DNA of 64,000 nt from Lineus longissimus (taxonomy: Eukaryota > Nemertea > Pilidiophora > Heteronemertea > Lineidae). Positions 1 to 11,065 of this stretch are shown in pieces. Each line of letters begins with the position of its first letter. Within the stretch, counting starts at the first letter, position 1. The position numbers and the translations under genes are program-made. The stretch covers positions 14,632,501 to 14,696,500 of the forward strand of contig NC_088320.1 of the NCBI RefSeq assembly GCF_910592395.1, read 5' to 3'. The notes beneath the pieces were generated by a model. It ran no database searches. It saw nothing but the letters and a program-made list of their open reading frames with translations, and was not told the origin of the DNA.

Positions 1-591
1 ATAGTGTTCTTTATGATTTGTGCTAAAACACATCTATTCAACAGCCGTGGAAGTGTAATAAGTGACCAGTTGTCCAGTTCATCACGGTATCAATAACCCT
101 AATAAAAGTATGCCCATGAATGGGATAATTATGTCCCTCCTTCAATGAATGAGGTTTGAATAATTGTTGTGCAATAATTGGAATACTAAAAGGTATAACC
201 TATTAAAACTTGTCTTTACTTGTTAACACATCACTCTACATATTGTAGTACATGGCACACTGCATGTTGAGGTGGTCGAAGTTTTGGCACATTTCAAATG
301 TCAATAGAAATAGGCCTAGTATCTATTGCATGTTGACATCTTGCAGAAAAAGCAGGATAGCTCGAAACCAAGATAAGATATCAACATGAAAACACCCCAG
401 AAAGTCTTAGTTCTTGCTGTTCTACAACTCCAGTGATTTTTTGGTGGAATCTTTCCTGAAAGTCATAGGTGTTGATATTGATTTGAGCCACGCAATGATG
501 ATGGCTACGATGGACCTTAAAACGAATGTTGCCAGTTTCAACTTGTCGCATGTTCTACAGCGGTTTTATTGTTTTTAATATTCATTTTCAG
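1..591 (+). other. Probable intron/flank upstream of NPC2-like exon 3 (copy A)
   Basis: No coding exon is recognised here. From about 435 the sequence matches the intron 2 sequence of the intact NPC2-like gene (about 37935-38162). Left of 435 it is different, and no counterpart of exon 2 is seen at the expected distance of about 300 bp. Exons 1-2 of this copy are therefore lost, lie behind a longer intron, or fall outside the window. Confidence 0.5.
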
Positions 592-1815
592 ACAGCCAGA
601 GCAAGACTGCTGTTGGAATATTGAAGGGAAATGTGTCCGTCTGGGTACTTTTCACCCTCCCTAATCCGGACGCATGCACACAAGGAGTTACATGTCCAAT
701 GTCGAAAGGAACAAGATACACCTTTAAGACATCAGTAAACATATATCAGGAGTATCCACCTGTAAGTTTTTAAGCATCTGACAAAAACATCAGGTCATAG
801 CGACATAAAGTATATCTGAATCATTTTCAAATAAATTCAAAGTTCTAAAAAAGCACTATCATTTGTCTGCACACAGCTAGCATGGCAGTTTTGAAATTAT
901 TTTATGTACATTCACGAATTAGTATTGAATTAGTATTGAAAACTTGTATCCCAAAATGAAGTTACCTAAATTGAAAAATGTAAATTGTAATTGAAAAAGG
1001 TAAGTTGTAGCATGACGGTCGATATCACGAGGGTGCAGATTAACAGTTATGAAAAGGGACACGTTGTGGAACGATGACTTTTTGGAAGTCTAGGGTCGCC
1101 ACCTCCTTGGGGTCTGATGGACCAGCGAATCGATGCTGGCCAATGACAATCGAGGTGGCTGATCACATGCAATCCAACTAGTCGGCCATTTTAACGGCGT
1201 GTCCCTCCAGCCAACACCAGAGGCGACTCAACAAATGTGGACTCCTTGTATCACCTATATGGTATGTGCAGCAGAGTTTTCAAAGAGATAACAGACTTCG
1301 ATTTAATCTTCTCCGACTCTTGTCCAACTCCGAAGGGCTCAACAACATCAGTATCTGTGCTGGTGTGACCTGTGTCCGTTAGGAATTTCAAAGCATTAAA
1401 TTTTATTAATAAAACATGTTGATATCAATAAAACTGACTATCTGATGCGTTGCAATGGTCGATTTCATCGCGAAATGCAAAAATAAATTAAGCGCGAAAA
1501 TATTCAGGTTTATAACAATATCTCTAATCGTTATTTGACTCGGTAGAACGATATGATTGACGCTGCTACAGTTTTGGGTTTTGCATAATTAAGATTTAGT
1601 TCCAATGAATTGATATACTGTTAAGGTGTTAGAAAAGTGCCCGCAACGCCCCCCCCCCCCCCCCCCCCCACCACAACCACATATTTCTAAAGGCAGCTGA
1701 ATTGATATTGATTGGATCTTTCTCGTTTCAGATTCGTGTGGAGTTTCAATTGCAACTGAAGGACGACAACTACAAGGATATTATATGCGTACGATTTCCA
1801 AGCGAAATAATGTAG
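592..1815 (+). pseudogene. NPC2-like (ML domain) gene copy A, exons 3 and 4 only
   Basis: Two exons are visible. Exon 3 (592-761) follows an AG acceptor and ends at a GTAAGT donor. Exon 4 (1732-1815) follows a TTTCAG acceptor and ends in TAG. Exon 3 encodes the ML-domain core with the Cys pair in the pattern DACTQGVTCPM. Exon 4 encodes the last beta strands with DIICVRFPSEIM. Both have the same lengths (170 and 84 nt) and phases as in the intact gene at 36095-39423. NPC2-family proteins are secreted or lysosomal sterol/lipid carriers. The upstream exons are not in the window, so this may be a real gene cut by the window or a 5'-truncated duplicate; the coding sequence present has no stop or frameshift. 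An AATAAA lies at 2283-2288. Confidence 0.7.
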
Positions 1816-3246
1816 CACATCAACACTATTATACAAAAGCTTCGAGATCATCTCAAACTAAATTCAACCCACTAGCTGGAATTGTCTGACAGTGCTCACC
1901 ACAATATTACATTTGATTTGTCGTTTTCCGTGTGTGAATTCACTGCATAACTCCTGAGGAAGAAATCCTTTACTGCAGGGCATTTAAATAGATCGAAAAA
2001 CTCTGCATTTTGATCATCACTAAACTGAGTTTGATGGAACAAATAACAATCCAGTCTAGGCACCCTGTTTGAGCATTTCAGCTGCTCTGTTAATTTAGGT
2101 CAAACAATGTCTTAACATCCTCTCCGGCATAGAAGCTTAAATTGTACAATGGTTCATGGCCAGTCATTTGATAAGGCTAGACATGCCAATGTTTTAGTCC
2201 TAGGGAAACGCGCCTTAGAAAATCGTTAGTTTAGTTTGATGTTCCTGTTAGCATATACCATAGCATAGTAAAGTAGAGAGTGAATAAAATATGGTATGCT
2301 TCTAATTTGTGTGTTAATTTATTCAACTCCTAAGTGATTCCGCGATACTGTCGAGTTTGCCTAACACCAAATAAGTGAGCTTTTTATACACCAGTCATCT
2401 TTTTGTACAGCATTTTAATACATCTGTTTGTAGACAAACATTTGCCTTACAGTTGGGGTTGCCACTGTGTTTCCCTATCAGTTTGTTCACATTATTAATC
2501 ATGGATCAGCAGGTGGCGGCAGACGAAACCGCTCTTAGAATATCGAGGTAACATCAAATATGCACGGGTGGCATGGCTAGTTTTGGGTACTTGTGTCCGT
2601 TTTAAAAGCGTAACGCCAGTGCACAAACAGCACAATCTATTTGCATTAATAGTCACACCGAATACCAACAGGTGGCAGGGCGGACGAATATCATACTGCG
2701 CCAAAACATTTTCGAAAATCGCCGTCGTATTAGAGGGAGAAAGATTTTTTCCGCGAGATGCATGTCTTACATTCAAAAACATGTCGTCATCCTGTTTCAT
2801 ATTATGTTTTCTTTCAAGTATGACCTCATGTCGAGCTTTCTCGTACGGCAAAACATAGGGTTCATGTCAACACACACTAATTAGCAGGTCAATACTGTTG
2901 GTAAAATAATTAACCTTAAATTAGTAAAATAATTATTACTACACACAGCGAAATGGATATTAAATAGTATAAAGCGGAAACTGAAAATGCCAAACGCTAA
3001 AAATCAGTGAAATTACAGAGTATTATATAACGCAGATTAATGACTGCATAGTATTTTAGCCCTTCAATCACTGAAATCAAATATCGGCGCAATGCACTTA
3101 TACTATACTTTGAAATGATGCTATTCGAGGGACGATAACCCCATGATTAAATGAGCCGAACAGTCTTGTCGACCGACAATTCTCACTTGGAAACTACGGT
3201 ATGCTTGCATGTGCTCAACAGCTATGCACGTTGAACTACTGCGCAT
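1816..3246. repeat. Duplicon segment: NPC2 3' flank and intergenic DNA (copy A)
   Basis: No gene is supported. The segment holds the presumed 3' UTR of the NPC2-like copy and intergenic sequence present again, nearly identical, after exon 4 in units B (9521-10408 and 26820-27370) and C (39424-40876). The sequence at about 2690-2710 is the intact, uninterrupted version of the site into which the Polinton inserted in unit B. The ORFs here differ between copies and carry no recognisable domain, so I treat them as chance. Confidence 0.6.
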
Positions 3247-3881
3247 TCTAAATTACCTTGGTACCGTAAAGTCAACTTTTTAATGGAAAATGCATAAGCC
3301 TCGTTCTGATAGTGGAGTGTTTTGGACACGCAACCAAGATGCTCTACCAAAGTTCCCTCGGGTTGCACTAAAATGTGGAAACCATGCACACAGCTCACTT
3401 CAGAAGTTTGAGGCTCTCAAAAGACTGCTTCAAACACAAATCAGCCAAGGAAGCATCAACCACCCTAAGTTTTTTAATGAGCACTACACATATTTGCTGA
3501 GAAAAACGCTCCAAATAGCCCATTTGTGCGGATTTTAGCATCACTTGAGCGAGCCGATGCGGACTTCCCATGCGCGCTGCCGTAACATAATGTAAACAAC
3601 GGCGCTACCGTCGCTCCGGGCAGGCGATGGATGGAATTTGCCAAATTCGTACATATTCAAGTTATTTTCGTGGCCTATCTTTTTAAGTTTGAGGTATTTT
3701 AGAATAGAAATTGAACCCTCGGCTTCGGACCTTGGTTGAGTTACCAAGACACTCTCGGGTGGAGCTAAAATTTCGTCCAAACCCTCTCCTATCGGCTCGG
3801 GTTTGGACTGTATTTTAGCTCCACCCTCGAGTGTCTTGGTAACTCAACCAAGGTCATCCGCCTCGAGTTCAATTTCTTAAT
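3247..3881. repeat. 635-bp segment with long hairpin, present in units A and C, absent from B
   Basis: Unit B passes directly from GCGCAT to CCATGTTT (27370/27371), whereas units A and C have 635 extra bases there (also 40877-41511). Within it is a 57-bp inverted repeat (3728-3784 and 3799-3855, 14-nt loop, a few mismatches). No target duplication is visible, only a 2-bp AT ambiguity, so a deletion in B is at least as likely as an insertion in the ancestor of A and C. No protein is recognised. Confidence 0.6.
3728..3855. repeat. Long near-perfect hairpin
   Basis: Left arm 3728-3784 (57 nt), loop 3785-3798 and right arm 3799-3855 pair with only four or five mismatches. The same hairpin is kept at 41358-41485 in unit C. 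Confidence 0.8.
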
Positions 3882-4832
3882 CCATGTTTAACGTGGGACA
3901 ATGAAATTGTGTAATGTGTCCCCCCGCCCCCGAGACAACAGCCTCCAAGCCTCCGCACACACAAAGTTTTATACGTTGATTTTGTTGAATTATTTGTCGA
4001 GTGAGAAATACTTGATGTTAACTTGATGATCCAAATTGTATTAGTATGTGGGATGAAATACCTGGCTTTCATGCGGCGAACATTTGTATTATGTCTTGCT
4101 GACAACATATCAGTCGCATATATCTTGCTGACAAATAGAAGTGAGTAAAGAACAGAAACCCCAATGGAACCGACTTCATCAACGTGTTGATTATCATTGG
4201 AAACAGCGAGTTAAACCACCACCACTTACTTATACCGAAGTTCTCTCAGCCGTCTATTCATTTTTCATCCAGTCGGCCAATTTCCTATTCCAAACAAAAC
4301 TCTCTGTAATTTTCTCACATCGGTTTCCAAATGAGACTCTCCGTGAATCACCTCAAATTACGTCACAATTTTCCCCCTTATTCAATAATGATCGACGTCA
4401 ACACCTCCATGATGGTGAACTCGAACTCCTTTTAGCAATCGGACTACTACTGCAGAGAACCACAGAATATGGATTGAAACGCAGCATAACGCTCTTCATC
4501 AACCTATCAGTCAATGGAACACGAGATAAGAACAGTGTGAAAAGAGAACATTATTTCTGCAAACCTATTCAAAAAGTTTCGATTCAATCACACCAGATGC
4601 GTAGCTTTAAAAGCAAATATCCACCTTGCAACTGGAGAAATTACTTTATTATCGGTCTTTTGTTCGGTTTTGGTGACAAGCCATTACACACTTCAATTAG
4701 GCCACCTAATGAACTTTATTATTCTCTTCTAATTTATCAACGTGCTTTGACGCCGGCAGCTATATCGGTCTAATGATGTGAGCTAGGGGGTATTTACGGA
4801 CATTTCAATGCCATATTTATTTTTTGTTGCAT
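3882..4832. repeat. GPCR-array intergenic repeat 'R', copy R1 of unit A
   Basis: A segment that recurs beside every GPCR or GPCR relic in the window (about 6720-7760, 27371-28320, 30200-31067, 41512-42464, 44240-45147, 49500-50570, and inverted at 53150-53700). An open frame of about 210 codons runs through 4141-4773, but it starts with GTG and is broken in other copies (for example a TAA at about 27906), so I do not call it a gene. The most constant piece includes CTCGAACTCCTTTTAGCAAT and the downstream CTGCAGAGAACCA. It behaves as duplicated GPCR spacer DNA. Confidence 0.55.
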
Positions 4833-5060
4833 TCAAACACCTTCTCCAATGCCTGTCTAAACCGACGGCCCGTTGCACAGTACATGTAGATGAAAAACAT
4901 GACAAAGCTGTTTAAATTGCTCAAAAAGTATGAAATATTGGAAATACCAAAATTGGTCTAGTCGATATCGAGACTTGAAGAGGATGGAATTAGTCAACGT
5001 ATTTGTGACATCTCGCCTGGGAGATGAAAAATCAATGCCTCTGTGACAGCCGGGTTGCTT
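4833..5060 (-). pseudogene. GPCR 3'-end relic (TM6-TM7 and tail)
   Basis: Read on the minus strand, this piece resembles the last third of the neighbouring GPCR: the segment before TM7, the TM7 counterpart of NSFVNFFIY and the Arg-rich tail after it. Stops and frame changes interrupt it, and no first half is attached. It lies just 3' of the GPCR at 5243-6277. The same relic sits at the same place in units B (28322-28545) and C (42465-42690), so it was already decayed before those duplications. Confidence 0.65.
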
Positions 5061-5242
5061 AGATGTATATCATTGAGGAGCCGTGTTGCTTCATGGAGAT
5101 GTTATGATGTTTTATTTTTCTAATACCGGGAAATTGTATTGATGATGGTCTATTTTATTCTTATTGTCCAGATACCACATTCTAGGGCTACATTGTGAGA
5201 GAAAAGCATTTGTTTTCTGACATTCTACTCCCAAACCAAATA

Positions 5243-6277
5243 TCAGTTTTGGTTACATTTGAATACCTCTCCCAAGGCTTGTCTAAACCGTCGTCCCAAT
5301 GCACAGTAGATGAAGAAATTGACAAAACTGTTCAAATTGCTCAGAAAGTAGGAAATATTGATAACGCCAAAATAAGCATTACTGTCGATATCGAGACCTG
5401 AATAGGATTGAATTAATCAAAGTACTTGGGAAAGCCCGCCCGGGAGTTCTAGAATTATAAATATCACCACCACTGTGACCACTCTATGCGTAACCATCTT
5501 AATCAGTTTGGCTCGCTCTGCGTCTTTCTTAGTGAGATCTCTAGTAGTCGCCTGATTTAGGCTCAATGATATCAAGCGAGTGAAGATTATAAGGCTCGTT
5601 ATTGGTGTCAATGAATTAATAATGACATGAATGACTCTAATGTAGGTGTTGCGGAAGTAATAGTTATAGTACAAAGCTGTGTACTTCCACCAGGGTAGGA
5701 TCATACGTGAGCAAGGGTCGTAACGAAAAGTCAACTCGTAAGAGAGGAACAGGGGTATTCGATACAAGAAGGCGCCAAAACAGATTGCGGATAGCGAAAT
5801 GTAGGCACTCCTCTTTGTGCATAAAGCTGCCGCCAACAGTGGCCTGCAGACTGCAATGAATCGCTCAGTGGCAACACAAATAGTGATATAGATGGATGCA
5901 GTCTTTGAAAAGAAAATCATTGTGCGGAGATAACTGTATGCGTGCGCATGCAACAAAATATACTCGAACCAAAACCCCGTATAGTTATACAGGGCCTGCA
6001 TTGATTCACCAAATACTTGCGAAATCAAGACTAAACTATCGGTTACTGCTAAACCTTGTAGCAGCACTGAAGTTGATGTGTATGGCCGCTCATGTCCTAT
6101 ACCAATAATAGCAAGTATATTTGCTAGAAAGCCAATTACTGCCATGATTAATGTTAATGGTACATTAACGGTGAAAACCGCCAAACCATAGAAACCAATC
6201 AAGGGATAAATCGGATACAAACATATTCCATTCTCTCTGGATATGGTGAAAGGAATGGTCTCGTTGGTTGTCGCCAT
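5243..6277 (-). pseudogene. Rhodopsin-class GPCR copy A with in-frame stop before TM7
   Basis: Full length on the minus strand, 1035 bp, the same length as the intact copies in B and C. The frame is open from ATG (6275-6277) for 286 codons. A TGA at 5417-5419 replaces the GGA (Gly) codon read in B and C, just after the TM6 end (ELPGGLSQVL). The rest, including the TM7 NFFIY motif and the tail, continues in the same frame to the ancestral stop at 5243-5245. The defect is one base change, so the copy is recently dead, is a null allele, or depends on readthrough. A product ending at the TGA would lack TM7 and is unlikely to work as a receptor. Confidence 0.85.
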
Positions 6278-6339
6278 CGCAGCTGGTTTTAACCTTCAAA
6301 TCTACGAGCATAAAATATTACTTTTTTTATAACATCTAG

Positions 6340-6552
6340 TTCACCAGTTGGCACCCCTGGATAAAGAAGCTCTTGGTTACACGATAGACCAATTTTCTGG
6401 TCGTTACTGCGACATGCGTATCACCCCGTTGCGTGTAAACGGCGAATAACACCAAATTATAGAAACAAATCAAACAAATTAATTGTGGGATACAAACATA
6501 GTCCACACTTTATGGATGTGCTGAAAAAAGTGGACTCGCCAGTTGTCATCAT
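6340..6552 (-). pseudogene. GPCR N-terminal relic upstream of the copy A receptor
   Basis: Begins with two Met codons (to 6552) and reads MMTTGESTFFSTSIK, similar to the start of the full receptors (MATTNETIPFTISRENG), then a CLYP motif. It is soon broken, and there is no TM2-TM7 attached. Equivalent pieces lie about 100-300 bp upstream of every GPCR in the array (29816-30037, 43966-44211, 49204-49413, 53814-54005), so they descend from one ancient partial duplication. Confidence 0.6.
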
Positions 6553-7805
6553 CGTAGATGTTTTTTACCTTAAAATCTACGAGCAAATCATCACATTTTT
6601 ACAAAAAAAATGCTACTAGCTTTGGCTGTAGTTTCCATCAGGCATTTTGACAGGTGGCTCTCTGGATAAAGAAGCTCTCGGTTAAGGTCAAAATTGATGA
6701 ACTAATCTTCTGGTCGATGCTGCGTATCACTGCCTTGTCGAGGTGACGTCATGATCCAGATTTATTTGGTGAATGGAATGAGAAAGACCTGACTTATTCA
6801 AACTGGTTTTTCAATGTTGCATGAAATACCCAACTTTCATGCGGCGTCCGGTAAACATTTGTGTTTTGGCTTATATATTGCTGACTAACTGGAGCGATTA
6901 AATAAAACAAAACCCAAAGGAAATGTTTCATAAAGGTATTGATTATCATCGAAAACAAGGCATCATTATTTGCCAGATATTAAACTTTGTTCCAACACTA
7001 ACACCTAACGAAGTTCTCTTAGCCGCCTATTCGTTTTTCATTAAGTTGGCCAAGTTCCAATTCCTGTTGGACAGTTCGAACAAAACTCTTTGTAAATTTC
7101 TCACATCCTCTCCAAATGAGACTGTCTGTGCATCATCTGAAATTACTTGACAATATCCTCCTTTAACTTATGATATTGATCGACGTAAACACCTCCATGA
7201 TGGTGAACTCGAACTCCTTTTAGCAATCGGACTACCACTGCAGAGAACCAGCGAATATGGATAGAAACGCAGCATAACGCTCTTCGTAAACCTATCAGCC
7301 AATGGAACATGTAATGGAAGAGTGTGAATAGAGAATATAAAGTATATTTCTGTAAACCTACCCAAAAAGTTTCGATTCAATCCCACAAGATGTGTACCTT
7401 TGAAAACAAATATCCACCTTGCAACTGGAGAAATTACTTCATGATATCGGTGTTGTGTTCGATGTTGGTGAAAACGGAATTTTATTGAATGCTGAACAAT
7501 GGAAGAAATCGCTTTAATGTTTAAGTTTACTGTGAGATGCAGTTTTTGTGAATATTGCTAACCGGTTCATTCATCGCTGTGATCATATATCCCATTAAAC
7601 ATTCGCAGTCGCCTAATGATGTTATCACTAAATCTACCAAGTCTAGCTAACAAGCAATTTTACACTTGAGTTATGCCACTTTATGAAATTTATTTTTCTC
7701 CTCTGATTTATCAACGTACTTTGACTCCGGCAGTTATATAGGCTAATGATGTGAGCTAGGGGGTATTTACGGACATTTCACTGCCACATTTTATTTTTGA
7801 TTGCA
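6553..7805. repeat. Array spacer repeat R, copy R2 of unit A
   Basis: Non-coding duplicate of the R segment, lying between the GPCR upstream region and the next GPCR relic. It is closest to 49500-50607. A lone open frame at 6923-7150 has no recognisable domain and is not conserved as an ORF in the other copies. Confidence 0.55.
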
Positions 7806-8093
7806 TTAAAACACCTTCTCCAATGCTTGTCTAAACCGCCGGCCCGATGCACAGTAGATGAAAAACATGACAAAGCTGTTTAAATTGCTCGAAAAGAATG
7901 AAATATTAAGAATACCAAAATTGGCATAGTCTATATCGAGACTTGAATATGATGGAATTAGTCCCGATATTTGTGACGTCTCGCCTGGGAGAAGTAAAAT
8001 CAGTACCACTTTGACAACCAGATACAATGCAGAGGAGCCGTGTTGCTTCACAGTGATCCTGCCATATTTCAAAGAGGGGCCGCGTCGCAACAT
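7806..8093 (-). pseudogene. GPCR C-terminal relic
   Basis: An open minus-strand segment of 95 codons whose last 70 residues align by eye with TM6-TM7 of the array receptors: LPGETSQISGLIPSYSSLD, then NLNSFVMFFIYCASGRRFRQ and a final basic tail. The first 20 residues are unrelated, and the 5' two-thirds of the gene is missing. A close copy is at 50608-50897. Confidence 0.75.
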
Positions 8094-8570
8094 AGGGACG
8101 CTAAAGTAATAATATTTTTTATTACAGGGAGAGGCCGTGGCACTTCACAGTGACCATGAAATACATGTAGATAATTTAAAAGCCGCGTCGCTTCACAGAG
8201 ATGTTATGACGTTGTATTTTTCCTAATGATGAAATGCGTAGATGCAATGACGGGGACGAAGCTGAAAGTCGACCTCGGGGCACTCGGGCAGCTGGAAGAC
8301 GCTTCCCGGGCTACAAATAACGAATAATGAGTTATACTGGATGAGTTGAAACTAAATATAAAAAAAAACTTCGAACGCTTTCAGAAAATTAGGTACTGAT
8401 AAAACTTGGAAAAAAACTAACATATTGAAGTAGAAAACCGCCAACTCCTTTAAGATGGGGCTCCAAGAGCGAGGTGAATGCATTTATTTTCGACGTCAAT
8501 AAAAACAAAAGGTTTCATATGACTCAAAATCAGCTTGTTTCAATCACTGCTACTGTGCGATGTACACAGT
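8094..8570. repeat. GPCR 3'-flank repeat and duplication junction
   Basis: About 8220-8560 matches 47640-47985 and, inverted, 55230-55560, where it is the 3' flank of the second GPCR subfamily. At about 8560-8570 this sequence gives way abruptly to NPC2-gene intron 3 sequence (compare about 890 and 38465). That marks the breakpoint between duplication units A and B. No gene is seen. Confidence 0.6.
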
Positions 8571-10402
8571 TTTGAAATTATTTTATGTACATTCTCGAAT
8601 TAGTATTGAAAACTTGTATCCCAAAATGAAGTTACCTAAATTGAAAAATGTAAATTGTAATTGAAAAAGGTAAATTGTAGCATGACGGTCGATATCACGA
8701 GGGTGCAGATTAACAGTTATGAAAAGGGACACGTTGTGGAACGGATGACTTTTTGGAAGCAGGGTCGCCACCTCCTTGGGGTCTGATGGACCAGCGAATC
8801 GATGCTGGCCAATGACAATCGAGGTGGCTGATCACATGCAATCCAACAAGTCGGCCCTTTTAACAGCGTGTCCCTCCAGCCAACACCAGAGGCGACTCAA
8901 CAAATGTGGACTCCTTGTATCACCTATATGGTATGTGCAGCAGAGTTTTCAAAGAGATAACAGACTTCGATTTAATCTTCTCCGATCATTCACTTGATCC
9001 AATCAACGGTGGTCTCTACTCTCGTTAGTCCCCACATTCAAGAGCTAGTCCAGCACCCATCAGTGTAAGCCTTGTCCAACTCCGAAGGGCTCAACAACAT
9101 CAGTATCTGTGCTGGTGTGACCGGTGTCCGTAAGCAATTTCAAAGCATTACATTTTATTAATAAGACATGCTGATATCAATAAAACTGACTATCTGATGC
9201 GTTGCAATGGTCGATTTCATCGCGAAATGCGAAAATAAATTAAGCGCGAAAATATTCAGGTTTATAACAATATCTCTAATCGTTATTTGACTCGGTAGAA
9301 CGATATGATTGACGCTGCTACAGTTTTGGGTTTTGCATAATTAACCCCCCCCCACCAGCACCACAACCACCACCACCACAACCACATATTTCTAAAGGCC
9401 GCTAAATTGATATTGATTGGATCTTTCTCGTTTCAGATTCGTGTGGAGTTTCAATTGCAACTGATGGACGACAACTACAAGGATATTATATGCGTACGAT
9501 TTCCAAGCGAAATAGTGTAGCACATCAACACTATTATACAAAAGCTTCGAGATCATCTCAAACTAAATTCAACCCACCAGCTGGAATTGTCTGACAGTGC
9601 TCACCACAGTATTACATTTGATTTGTCGTTTTCCGTGTGTGAATTCACTGCATAACTCCTGAGGAAGAAAACCTTTACTGCAGGGCATTTGAATAGATCG
9701 AAAAACTCTGCATTTTGATTATCACTAAACTGAGTTTGATGGAACAATTAACAATCCAGTCTAGGCACCCTGTTTGAACATTTCAGCTGCTCTGTTAATT
9801 TAGGTCAAACAATGTCTTAACATCCTTTCCGGCATAGAAGCTTAAATTGTACAATGGTTCATGGCCAGTCATTTGATAAGGCTAGACATACCAATGTTTT
9901 AGTCCTAGGGAAACGGCGCCTTAGAAAATCGTTAGTTTAGTTTGATGTTCCTGTTAGCATATACCATAGCATAGTAAAGTAGAGAGTGAATAAAACATGG
10001 TATGCTTCTAATATGTTTGTTAATTTATTCAACTCCTAAGTGATTCCGCGATACTGTCGAGTTTGCCTAACACCAAATAAGTGAGCTTTTTATACACCAG
10101 TCATCTTTTTGTACAGCATTTTAATACATCTGTTTGTAGACAAACATTTGCCTTACAGTTGGGGTTGCCACTGTGTTTCAATATCAGTTTGTTCACATTA
10201 TTAATCATGGTCCGGATCAGCAGGTGGCGGCAGACGAAACCGCTCTTAGAATATCGAGGTAACATCAAATATGCACAGGTGGCATGGCTAGTTTTGGGTA
10301 CTTGTGTCCTTTTGAAAAGCGTAACGCCAGTGCACAAACAGCACTATCTATTTGCATTAATAGTCACACCGAATACCAACAGGTGGCAGGGCGGACGAAT
10401 AT
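8571..10402. repeat. Left part of duplication unit B (NPC2 intron 3, exon 4, 3' flank)
   Basis: Matches about 890-2693 of unit A and 38465-40310 of unit C, including a C-rich tract and CAC/CCA repeats near 9345-9385. Except for exon 4 (separate entry) I see no coding sequence. A possible AATAAA poly(A) signal lies at 9989-9994. The Polinton interrupts the unit at 10403. Confidence 0.65.
9437..9520 (+). pseudogene. NPC2-like exon 4 relic, copy B
   Basis: A complete 84-nt last exon follows a TTTCAG acceptor: IRVEFQLQLMDDNYKDIICV and on to a TAG stop (9518-9520). The unit begins inside intron 3, so exons 1-3 are absent and the copy cannot make an ML-domain protein by itself. It differs from copy A by single substitutions such as a Lys-to-Met codon. 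Confidence 0.8.
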
Positions 10403-10408
10403 CATACT
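10403..10408. repeat. Target site duplication, left (CATACT)
   Basis: CATACT directly precedes the Polinton end and is repeated exactly at 26814-26819. The uninterrupted paralogous site in unit A reads ATATCATACTGCGCC (about 2690-2704), with CATACT once. Six bp is the usual Polinton duplication length. Confidence 0.95.
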
Positions 10409-11044
10409 AGTAGTGTAATAATGGGTATTCTAACTCAGAGTCAAATCCCAGTCAAAATCTCCAAGTCAAATCCCAGTCAACACGTTTCAAAACTTATCTC
10501 AGTCAAATCCTAGTCTAAATAGTTTCCAGTCAAACTTCAGTCAAGTCACTAAATCATCCAAATCATCCAAAATTTTCCAAAATTTTGAAATTATCAAAAA
10601 TTTCAAATTTTCAAAAATTTCAAATTTTCAAAAATTTCAAAATTTCAAAAATTTCAAAATTTTCAAAAATTTCAAAAATAACAAAACGTCTACTTAACAT
10701 AAATTATTTTCTTGTAAATAAAATGAACTTTCCGTCAAACGAAGAACTTGAATCAAGAGTCACAGAGTCAACAGATTATCTAAAATTTAAAGATCTTCCA
10801 GTGAACACATGGTATAGAATTAACTCATTCAGAAATATAAGTACAAAGATAGGCGAATCAACACTGCTTGAACTTGTTGACTCAGAATCGAAAGAAGTCA
10901 CCGTGTGGGCGACGAGTGTCATCAAACAAAAAATAAATCGTGATCACAATTATATAAGATTCACAGGAGTCAAGGAAACAAAACAAGGTAAGAAATTCTA
11001 TGGATTTAATCTTTTGGACTAATTTTCTACTCATCCTATATTTA
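10409..11044 (+). repeat. Polinton left terminal inverted repeat
   Basis: About 636 bp matched inverted at 26193-26813. From the end inward it has the terminal sequence, seven AGTCAA motifs (10439-10544), an AT-rich array of AAATTTTCAAAAATTTCAAA-like repeats (about 10566-10680) and a complete small gene (10723-11022). The slight length difference from the right repeat lies in the AT-rich array. Similarity stops about 22 bp after the gene's stop codon. Confidence 0.93.
10723..11022 (+). CDS. OB-fold-like small protein encoded in the left terminal repeat
   Basis: Encodes 99 residues. I chose the ATG at 10723 because it follows the element's usual AT-rich start signal (CTTGTAAATAAAATG) and matches the start of the right-hand copy. 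The frame opens earlier (10585) only because the AT-rich repeat array lacks stops. The protein looks like a chain of beta strands (WYRINSFRNIST, then STLLELVDSESKEVTVWATS, then YIRFTGVKETKQGKKFYGF). This resembles a single OB-fold of the kind that binds single-stranded nucleic acid. A plausible inferred role is coating displaced strands during protein-primed replication. Its twin at 26215-26514 differs at three residues (Glu/Gly, Leu/Ile, Asp/Glu). Function is inferred from the strand pattern only. Confidence 0.75.
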   Translation: MNFPSNEELESRVTESTDYLKFKDLPVNTWYRINSFRNISTKIGESTLLELVDSESKEVTVWATSVIKQKINRDHNYIRFTGVKETKQGKKFYGFNLLD

Positions 11045-11065
11045 AAGAAAATAAATTATAAATAA

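Noticed and set aside
4141-4773. 210-codon open frame in spacer R1
   Set aside because: Starts with GTG, has no recognisable domain, and the same sequence in other units is interrupted by stops; treated as duplicated spacer.
10585-10722. N-terminal extension (46 codons) of the left terminal-repeat gene
   Set aside because: It consists of the AT-rich repeat array read as Lys/Phe/Ile/Ser, and the right-hand copy starts at the internal ATG, which has the element's start signal.
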